Shown: one piece after another, positions 58,192-64,000 of the stretch | Numbering within the stretch: the first letter of the stretch is position 1 | How the letters are laid out: every line of letters starts with the position of its first letter | Assembly (NCBI RefSeq): GCF_020731355.1 | Contig: NZ_JAJFZK010000009.1 | Location: forward strand, 31,059-95,058 | Direction of reading: 5' to 3' | DNA: 64,000 nucleotides | From: Bacillus sp. REN16 | GTDB lineage: Bacteria > Bacillota > Bacilli > Bacillales > Bacillaceae_L | Notes under the pieces: model-generated | What the model saw: only the letters and a program-made list of their open reading frames with translations | What the model was told of the DNA's origin: nothing | The model's database searches: none | Translations under genes and position numbers: made by a program

Positions 58192-60603
58192 TTACTTGGC
58201 GGGCTGTAAAATAAGCGTATTACTGTTAAGCCTATATTTTTCTTTATCGGTATAGGTAATATGATAATTACCTGTTGTCCAGTCAGATATTTGATCATGA
58301 TAAAAAGGACTTAAAACATGCCCAGATTGACCTGGACCGACCACATTATAGCTTTCACTCATGTTAGATAAATCAATAACTGACCTCCATGCGGCACCAT
58401 GCGTTATTGCACCTGAATTATAATTAAAACTTGCAGCTGCTACAGTAATTCCACTCCCCCCCATTGGGACGGAACCATTATTATTAAATAAATAGTTCAA
58501 CGGTGAAATTGCTGATAATGGATGATTAAAAGGCACTTGATGAAATTCACCCCAGGACCATTTGCTTGGATTTTTTCCTTGCTTTTCCGCCGCAAAGTCC
58601 ACAGCTCTTTTTAAAGACTCGATGGTTACCTGTTCTAACCCACCAGCATCTTTTAACCAAATTCCTTCATGTCCTTTTTTGGCATCACGAATCATTTGGT
58701 CTACAATTTGCGATTTTCCTTCAAACAATTTATCAATATCCTTTGGGATGGATTCCTCAAACAGCACATTTGCAAATTCCTCCATCCATTTATGAAAGAC
58801 TAATGGCTCTCCATCTTCGATTCGGTCTACAAAATCCCAATCCTTAAATTCCTTTATCACAGTTTTATCAATTTCTCTCAGCTGGTCTGCATTTTTTGAT
58901 AATACGTCAAGGAAAATCGGTACAAATTCCTCAGCCTGTAAGTTATATTGATCAAATTGCAGTTTCATCATCTCATCTGCGGTTATCACATCCTTACTAG
59001 CTAAAACATCACGAATGCGTTGCTGACGATAAGGCTGTGCCCATGTATTTGTTATATGGTAAGGATATTCATCTGGCACTATTTTATTATTTGCAGTAGA
59101 GATAAATCCTTCCTTAGGATTCACAATGGTCGGGAGTTCATCCCAAGGAATATACCCCTCCCACTCATATTCATCCGTCCAACCTGGCACAGGAACAGAA
59201 CTATCCCCATTTTTCCGGATTGGGATTAACCCATTAGCGCGATAAGCGATTGTTCCATCAGTTGCCGCAAAAACAAAGTTTTGAGCAGGTGTATGGAAAT
59301 ATGTAAGAGCATCTTTAAATTCATCCCAATTCTTTGCCGTGTTAAACATTAACACAGCTTCAAGTTCAGTCGAAGCATCTAGTGCCGTCCATCTTAATGC
59401 TAAAACTGTTTCTTCCTTGTGATCATGAGTAAATTCGGAAATAATTGGCCCATGTCTTGTAACCTGAACTTGATATGGAATTGTCTCCCCATCCTTTACT
59501 TTAATCGGCTCCTCAATGAATGTTGCCTCTTCCCATTTCCCCATATACTCAAATTGAGCAGGATTGTCTGGATTTCTTCGTTCAATATATAAATCCTGAA
59601 CATCTGGCCCCACATTGGTAACACCCCAAGCAATATGTTCATTTCGCCCTATGATGATACCTGGTACACCTGCAAAAATAACACCACTAACATTTACTTC
59701 ATCATTCTGCAAATGTGTTTCATACCAGATTGATGGTGTTGCCAAAGCTAAATGGGGATCATCAGCTAGAATGGGCATACCTGATTCTGATTTTTCAGCA
59801 CTTACAACCCAGTTATTACTTCCATTAAACTCATTTGGAAAAGGTGCTTTAGCGATAGTTTTCGAAATATCAAGTGGATGATCCTTCATGGCTTGAATGA
59901 CGGTTGCACCATCTTCGGGATAAGCAGGGAATAATTCTAGTAGTTTTTCCTCCGAAACTTGCTGGGCCATATAGTAACGAAAAGCTTGCCCTTTGTAATG
60001 TCCACCTAAATCATAAGCCATGTATTTTCCAATCGTAAGTGAATCAATTGGACTCCACTCACCAGGTTCATATCCAGCCAGTGTAAACTCAACAGGTAAT
60101 TTATTCTTTTCCTTTGCCTCTTTTATAAAAGCATTAACCCCATCTGCATAAGCTTGGAGAACAGCTTTTGCTTCATCGGAATATCCATCATATGATGACT
60201 CAGCAGCCCTTCTTAAGCCGAGCGTTCTAAAATATTTATCCTGATCAACAAGTGAAGCACCGATTACCTCACTTAACTCTCCTGATGCTTGTCTTCTGCT
60301 TAAATCCATCTGAAATAAACGATCTTGAGCCGTAACATACCCTTGAGCAAAATAAAGATCATGCTGATTTTTTGCAACAATATGCGGGACACCATTTTGA
60401 TCTCGGATGACTTCTACCTCTTTGGTAATCCCCTCAACTTGAAGATTTCCTTCAATAACCGGTAAACTTTTTCTCAAAAATAAATAGCCTGCAACAATAC
60501 TTGATGTAAGTAGAAGTATGATAAAGAATCCTAGCAGAAAAACAACTCTCCAACGTTTCTTTCTTGGCCATATCCTTCTTTTTACAATGACTTCCGAACT
60601 CAT
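58192..60603 (-). CDS. Penicillin acylase family protein (Ntn hydrolase)
   Basis: 803 residues. A signal anchor at about 19-43 after a Lys/Arg-rich N-terminus. The spacer/beta junction FNGSNNWVVS gives Ser262 as the N-terminal nucleophile after self-cleavage; GVPHIVAKNQHDLYFAQGYVTAQDRLFQMDLSRRQ is the conserved alpha-subunit start. Hydrolyses amides such as penicillins or acyl-homoserine lactones; the substrate here is unknown. AAAGGGGGA precedes ATG. Monocistronic. Confidence 0.9.
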   Translation of the reverse strand: MSSEVIVKRRIWPRKKRWRVVFLLGFFIILLLTSSIVAGYLFLRKSLPVIEGNLQVEGITKEVEVIRDQNGVPHIVAKNQHDLYFAQGYVTAQDRLFQMDLSRRQASGELSEVIGASLVDQDKYFRTLGLRRAAESSYDGYSDEAKAVLQAYADGVNAFIKEAKEKNKLPVEFTLAGYEPGEWSPIDSLTIGKYMAYDLGGHYKGQAFRYYMAQQVSEEKLLELFPAYPEDGATVIQAMKDHPLDISKTIAKAPFPNEFNGSNNWVVSAEKSESGMPILADDPHLALATPSIWYETHLQNDEVNVSGVIFAGVPGIIIGRNEHIAWGVTNVGPDVQDLYIERRNPDNPAQFEYMGKWEEATFIEEPIKVKDGETIPYQVQVTRHGPIISEFTHDHKEETVLALRWTALDASTELEAVLMFNTAKNWDEFKDALTYFHTPAQNFVFAATDGTIAYRANGLIPIRKNGDSSVPVPGWTDEYEWEGYIPWDELPTIVNPKEGFISTANNKIVPDEYPYHITNTWAQPYRQQRIRDVLASKDVITADEMMKLQFDQYNLQAEEFVPIFLDVLSKNADQLREIDKTVIKEFKDWDFVDRIEDGEPLVFHKWMEEFANVLFEESIPKDIDKLFEGKSQIVDQMIRDAKKGHEGIWLKDAGGLEQVTIESLKRAVDFAAEKQGKNPSKWSWGEFHQVPFNHPLSAISPLNYLFNNNGSVPMGGSGITVAAASFNYNSGAITHGAAWRSVIDLSNMSESYNVVGPGQSGHVLSPFYHDQISDWTTGNYHITYTDKEKYRLNSNTLILQPAK

Positions 60604-60793
60604 ATAATCCCCCTTTCAGACATATTATTTCAAGAAAATTCTAAATATATTATAGTACTCAAAGCAAAGTTTGTCATTTAAATCTCCGAGAAGAATTAAC
60701 ATTTTTTTCATTCTCTCTTGCATTTTAAAAGGAAGATACTAATGAATGACGAATACTTCATTGTATCTATTTTTTAGGGAAAGGAAGAACAAA

Positions 60794-61588
60794 ATGAACG
60801 CACATGAAATCGAGTATAAACTTTATGGGGATGATATGCAGTTTGTTGAAATTGAATTAGATCCCAGTGAGAGTGTCATTGCTGAAGCTGGTGCCATGAT
60901 GATGATGGAGGATGGCATATCAATGGAAACAATATTTGGCGACGGGTCAGGCTCTGGAGGCGGCGGTCTTTTTGGAAAACTATTAGGAGCGGGTAAAAGG
61001 GTTCTAACAGGGGAAAGCCTATTTATGACGGTCTTCACAAATAGCAATATGGGGAAAAAACATGTATCCTTTGCTGCCCCCTATCCTGGAAAGATTATTC
61101 CAGTTGATTTAAGCTTGCTAGGCGGTAAAGTAGTATGTCAAAAGGATTCCTTTTTATGTGCAGCAAAAGGGGTTTCAGTGGGGATTGATTTTCAACGAAA
61201 ATTAGGAACCGGCTTCTTTGGTGGAGAGGGCTTTATCATGCAAAAATTAGAAGGAGATGGCTTAGCCTTTCTACATGCCGGCGGTACTATACATAAAAAG
61301 GATCTCCAAGCAGGGGAAACTCTCAGAATCGATACAGGCTGTTTAGTGGGAATGACAAAAGAGGTAGATTATAACATTGAATATGTAGGCAAAATTAAAA
61401 CAGCCTTTTTTGGCGGTGAAGGATTATTCTACGCAACTGTAAGGGGTCCAGGAACCGTTTGGGTGCAGTCATTACCATTCAGTCGCCTTGCAGACCGAAT
61501 CTTCGCGAGTGCGCCTAGAAATGGCGGCAGCACTGGTGAAGGAAGTATTCTAGGAGGATTGGGTAATTTTCTAAATGGGGATGATTAA
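60794..61588 (+). CDS. AIM24 family protein (TIGR00266)
   Basis: 264 residues, Gly-rich double beta-helix. [54 protein letters not shown], and [16 protein letters not shown] are the usual blocks. Cellular role unknown; a eukaryotic relative is mitochondrial Aim24. ATG 60794 after GGGAAAGGAAG. Confidence 0.88.
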   Translation: MNAHEIEYKLYGDDMQFVEIELDPSESVIAEAGAMMMMEDGISMETIFGDGSGSGGGGLFGKLLGAGKRVLTGESLFMTVFTNSNMGKKHVSFAAPYPGKIIPVDLSLLGGKVVCQKDSFLCAAKGVSVGIDFQRKLGTGFFGGEGFIMQKLEGDGLAFLHAGGTIHKKDLQAGETLRIDTGCLVGMTKEVDYNIEYVGKIKTAFFGGEGLFYATVRGPGTVWVQSLPFSRLADRIFASAPRNGGSTGEGSILGGLGNFLNGDD

Positions 61589-61642
61589 TCCAAGAATATT
61601 TATTTTAGGAACTGGTAGGATAATAGATGGAGGTGTGGAAAG

Positions 61643-61819
61643 ATGAATCGAAAAAAAGATGTTGAAGATTTCAACGGAGAAGCTCCATTATTTGATGCGC
61701 CAGATGATAAGATTCTTGCATTTGATATGTTCCGCGGGATATCCCCGGGTATCTTTTCCGATGTGGATTTAGACAATCCTGCACAAAAAATTGAAGATGA
61801 CATCATGCCCAAAGATTAG
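61643..61819 (+). CDS. Small acidic hypothetical protein, 58 residues
   Basis: Reads MNRKKDVEDFNGEAPLFDAP and ends EDDIMPKD; strongly acidic, no Cys, no membrane segment. GGAGGTG lies eight bases before ATG, and a terminator follows directly. It starts 55 bases after the AIM24 gene and may be cotranscribed. Not recognised. Confidence 0.65.
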   Translation: MNRKKDVEDFNGEAPLFDAPDDKILAFDMFRGISPGIFSDVDLDNPAQKIEDDIMPKD

Positions 61820-61821
61820 AG

Positions 61822-61844
61822 CACCTGGTAACAGGTGTTTTTTC
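61822..61844 (+). terminator. Terminator after the 58-residue gene
   Basis: CACCTG-gtaa-CAGGTG followed by TTTTTTC. Confidence 0.88.
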
Positions 61845-61877
61845 ATTTTGGCTGGAAAGTACAGGAAATGGAGGCAA

Positions 61878-61907
61878 ATAAAAAAGCCATGAGAAATTCT
61901 CATAGCG
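61878..61907 (-). terminator. Terminator of the tRNA operon
   Basis: GCTATGAGAA/TTCTCATGGC stem followed by TTTTTTATTT on the minus strand, just after tRNA-Glu. Confidence 0.85.
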
Positions 61908-61912
61908 CTTGA

Positions 61913-61984
61913 TGACCCGTACGGGATTCGAACCCGTGTTACCGCCGTGAAAGGGCGGTGTCTTAACCGCTTGACCAACGGGCC
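61913..61984 (-). tRNA. tRNA-Glu (TTC)
   Basis: Anticodon loop CTTTCAC, cloverleaf intact with TTCGAATC. The three bases after the discriminator A are TCA, so CCA is not encoded. Last tRNA of the operon. Confidence 0.93.
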
Positions 61985-62011
61985 GGAATATATTATTTAT
62001 TTAAATCGGTA

Positions 62012-62102
62012 TGGCGGAGAAGGAGGGATTTGAACCCTCGCGCCGCTTACGCGACCTACACCCTTAGCAGGGGCGCCTCTTCAGCCACTTGAGTACTTCC
62101 CC
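62012..62102 (-). tRNA. tRNA-Ser (GCT)
   Basis: 91 nt with long variable arm; anticodon loop CTGCTAA; CCA encoded. Confidence 0.95.
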
Positions 62103-62107
62103 AAATA

Positions 62108-62182
62108 TGGCTCCGCAGGTAGGACTCGAACCTACGACCGATCGGTTAACAGCCGATAGCTCTACCACTGAGCTACTGCGGA
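62108..62182 (-). tRNA. tRNA-Asn (GTT)
   Basis: 75 nt; anticodon loop CTGTTAA; acceptor TCCGCAG/CTGCGGA; CCA encoded. Confidence 0.95.
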
Positions 62183-62191
62183 ATAATTATA

Positions 62192-62268
<77 letters not shown>

Positions 62269-62283
62269 ATTAAGATAAAAAAA

Positions 62284-62357
62284 TGGAGCGGGTGATGAGA
62301 ATCGAACTCACGACATCAGCTTGGAAGGCTGAGGTTTTACCATTAAACTACACCCGC
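62284..62357 (-). tRNA. tRNA-Gly (TCC)
   Basis: 74 nt; anticodon loop CTTCCAA; CCA encoded. Its first 31 bases are duplicated at 62489-62519, upstream in the transcript. Confidence 0.95.
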
Positions 62358-62520
62358 ATATAAATTATTAGTATTATGAAGTTAAGTAATACGTCTTATT
62401 GGCCTTACATGCCTCTTCCTCTTCTCGCTTTTTCATGAAGTTAATGCGTCGAGGCAACTCGTAGCATATTCATTGAAGCTTTGCTCGTGGCTGAGGTTTT
62501 ACCATTAAACTACACCCGCA
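62358..62520 (-). repeat. Insertion A in the tRNA array with truncated tRNA-Gly copy
   Basis: In transcript order: a copy of tRNA-Gly nt 1-31 (62489-62519), about 130 bp of insert, then the complete tRNA-Gly. The insert has a hairpin GCCTC (62411-62415) / GAGGC (62451-62455) and the words CGAGTTG and GAGGAAG. Member of the same set as insertions B and C. Confidence 0.8.
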
Positions 62521-62524
62521 TACA

Positions 62525-62601
62525 TGGGGCGGCTGATGGGAATCGAACCCACGAATGTCGGAACCACAATCCGATGCGTTAACCACTTCGCCACAACCGC
62601 C
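62525..62601 (-). tRNA. tRNA-His (GTG)
   Basis: 77 nt; anticodon loop TTGTGGT; ends CCCCA, with the usual extra 5' G pairing. Confidence 0.94.
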
Positions 62602-62629
62602 ATTAATTTAATTTTTGAAAATAGTAAGG

Positions 62630-62702
62630 TGGCTCAGGACGGAATCGAACCGCCGACACAAGGATTTTCAGTCCTTTGCTCTACCGACTGAGCTACTGAG
62701 CC
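62630..62702 (-). tRNA. tRNA-Phe (GAA)
   Basis: Anticodon loop CTGAAAA. After discriminator A the genome has CCT, so CCA is not fully encoded. Confidence 0.94.
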
Positions 62703-62710
62703 ACAACATA

Positions 62711-62786
62711 TGGCGGTCCCGACCGGGATCGAACCGGCGATCTCCTGCGTGACAGGCAGGCATGTTAACCGCTACACCACGGGACC
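62711..62786 (-). tRNA. tRNA-Asp (GTC)
   Basis: 76 nt; anticodon loop CTGTCAC; CCA encoded. Its first 17 bases are duplicated at 62915-62931. Confidence 0.95.
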
Positions 62787-62931
62787 ATGTGTTAAAATAA
62801 AATCTTTCATACGCAATTTTTTACGTTTGTTAACTGTCCCTTCCTCTACTAGCTTATTCAAGGAGCTTTATCCGTCGGGACAACTCGCAGCTTATTCGAC
62901 GATGATCTGCTCATCGCTACACCACGGGACC
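62787..62931 (-). repeat. Insertion B in the tRNA array with truncated tRNA-Asp copy
   Basis: Transcript order: tRNA-Asp nt 1-17 (62915-62931), about 128 bp of insert, complete tRNA-Asp. Hairpin GTCCC (62836-62840) / GGGAC (62877-62881), with GCGAGTTG and AGAGGAAG at the same places as in insertion C. Confidence 0.82.
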
Positions 62932-62991
62932 TTTGTTTAAGAAGACAAATATTATTTTACGATAATATTACTTATTCGTCAATACTTTTTT

Positions 62992-63068
<77 letters not shown>

Positions 63069-63220
63069 ACAATAGAAAATATACAATTTTTGTCATGCGC
63101 TTTGTTTGCACAAGACTGTCCCTTCCTCTGCTAGCTTATTCGAGAAGCCTAGTCCGTCGGGACAACTCGCAGTAATTCGATGTTGCAACGCTTGTTGCTC
63201 CACCCTGCGACAATAGAAAT
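63069..63220 (-). repeat. Insertion C in the tRNA array with truncated tRNA-fMet copy
   Basis: Transcript order: TTTCTATTGT flank plus tRNA-fMet nt 1-14 with one mismatch (63196-63220), insert, then the same flank and the complete tRNA. Hairpin GTCCC (63118-63122) / GGGAC (63159-63163). Inner sequence closely matches insertion B. Confidence 0.82.
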
Positions 63221-63257
63221 TACTTATTTATACCATATTATAATGCTAAAAATAATA

Positions 63258-63350
63258 TGGCGGAGGAAGAGGGATTCGAACCCCCGCGGGCTTTAACACC
63301 CCTGTCGGTTTTCAAGACCGATCCCTTCAGCCGGACTTGGGTATTCCTCC
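63258..63350 (-). tRNA. tRNA-Ser (TGA)
   Basis: 93 nt with long variable arm; anticodon loop CTTGAAA; CCA encoded. Confidence 0.95.
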
Positions 63351-63369
63351 ACATATAAGAAGTTGTAAA

Positions 63370-63446
63370 TGGTGGACCTTGTAGGACTCGAACCTACGAC
63401 CGGACGGTTATGAGCCGTCTGCTCTAACCAGCTGAGCTAAAGGTCC
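63370..63446 (-). tRNA. tRNA-Ile2 (CAT, lysidine type)
   Basis: 77 nt; anticodon loop CTCATAA. Body GGACCTTTAGCTCAGCTGG and position between Met and Ser in the trnB order fit the tRNA-Ile modified by TilS rather than elongator Met. CCA encoded. Confidence 0.85.
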
Positions 63447-63465
63447 TAGATTTTTAAAAATAAAA

Positions 63466-63542
63466 TGGTAGCGGCGGAGGGGATCGAACCCCCGACCTCA
63501 CGGGTATGAACCGTACGCTCTAGCCAGCTGAGCTACACCGCC
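63466..63542 (-). tRNA. tRNA-Met elongator (CAT)
   Basis: 77 nt; anticodon loop TTCATAC; acceptor GGCGGTG/CGCCGCT matches Bacillus elongator Met. CCA encoded. Confidence 0.93.
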
Positions 63543-63577
63543 ATGATTAAATCTAATTTCTTATTAATATAATTAAT

Positions 63578-63653
63578 TGGTGGAGCCTAGCGGGATCGAA
63601 CCGCTGACCTCCTGCGTGCAAGGCAGGCGCTCTCCCAGCTGAGCTAAGGCCCC
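63578..63653 (-). tRNA. tRNA-Ala (TGC)
   Basis: 76 nt; anticodon loop CTTGCAC; CCA encoded. Confidence 0.95.
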
Positions 63654-63664
63654 AAATGTTTAAA

Positions 63665-63741
63665 TGGTCGGGAAGACAGGATTCGAACCTGCGACCCCTT
63701 GGTCCCAAACCAAGTGCTCTACCAAGCTGAGCTACTTCCCG
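63665..63741 (-). tRNA. tRNA-Pro (TGG)
   Basis: 77 nt; anticodon loop TTTGGGA; CCA encoded. Confidence 0.95.
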
Positions 63742-63746
63742 TAATA

Positions 63747-63823
<77 letters not shown>

Positions 63824-63840
63824 ATTACGATTAATTAAAA

Positions 63841-63929
63841 TGGTGCCGAGAACCGGAATCGAACCGGTACGGTAGTCACCTACCGCAGGATTTTAAGTCC
63901 TGTGCGTCTGCCAGTTCCGCCACCCCGGC
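63841..63929 (-). tRNA. tRNA-Leu (TAA)
   Basis: 89 nt with long variable arm; anticodon loop CTTAAAA; CCA encoded. No intron. Confidence 0.94.
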
Positions 63930-63944
63930 ACTTTAAAATACTTC

Positions 63945-64000
63945 TGGAGCGGAAGACGGGATTCGAACCCGCGACCCCCACCTTGGCAAGGTGGTGTTCT
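63945..64000 (-). tRNA. tRNA-Gly (GCC), 5' end cut by window edge
   Basis: Anticodon loop TTGCCAA, T arm and CCA present. The 5' acceptor and D arm lie beyond 64000. Confidence 0.9.

Overview
The window is a chromosomal segment of a low-GC, endospore-forming Firmicute of the family Bacillaceae. Gene content and order follow the Bacillus subtilis 'yt' region: pepV, ythPQ, ytzE, ytzG, murJ/ytgP, ytfP, cse60, ytwF, leuS, ytqAB, ytpB, ytoA, metK, pckA, ytmA, ytlACD, ytkD, dps, luxS, ytjA/yidD, ytiB, the men operon and yteA. It ends in a tRNA array whose order (Gly-Leu-Arg-Pro-Ala-Met-Ile-Ser-fMet-Asp-Phe-His-Gly-Ile-Asn-Ser-Glu) is that of B. subtilis trnB. Several small genes are sporulation-associated families (Cse60, YteA, YtpB). 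Species cannot be named from the sequence alone.

Layout. 1-11.6 kb: peptidases, an EcsAB-type ABC exporter, a pseudouridine synthase, the lipid II flippase and flavoprotein genes. 11.8-14.6 kb: leuS with a leucine T-box leader. 14.8-19.6 kb: an accessory five-gene operon, nirK-nosD-nosL-nosY-nosF, behind a Crp/Fnr-type operator placed exactly for class II activation; no nosZ is present. 19.6-28.1 kb: an SDR dehydrogenase, an MFS transporter and a 2062-residue wall-anchored protein with both a pullulanase and an alpha-amylase domain, behind MalR/CcpA-like operators. 28.2-34.2 kb: tRNA-modification pair mnmL/mnmM, sesquarterpene synthase ytpB, ytoA, and metK with a SAM-I riboswitch. 34.4-48.3 kb: pckA with a CcpN-type site, an SsuA/NMT1-type importer, Nudix, dps with a SigB-type promoter, luxS, carbonic anhydrase, a Zur-boxed zinc-binding lipoprotein and zupT. 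48.4-57.3 kb: complete menaquinone genes menF-D-H-B-E-C and divergent menA. 57.4-61.8 kb: yteA, a penicillin-acylase-family protein and an AIM24 protein. 61.9-64.0 kb: 17 tRNA genes on the minus strand, the last cut by the window edge.

The least explained structure is a set of non-coding repeats. Three insertions of about 130 bp lie inside the tRNA array. Each is bounded by a duplicated 5' part of the adjacent tRNA (Gly, Asp, fMet), and they share a hairpin core with compensatory base changes. Intergenic repeats after mnmM (30503-30629) and between menB and menH (51879-52022) share vocabulary with them and may be the same family. Two other repeat types touch the ends of ytoA and ythQ coding sequence.

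Menaquinone (men genes), NirK and the Fnr-like site together suggest a facultative, nitrite-reducing lifestyle with a menaquinone-based respiratory chain. The amylopullulanase suggests growth on starch. Starts given here were moved from the longest open frame wherever a clear Shine-Dalgarno or homologue start argued for it.
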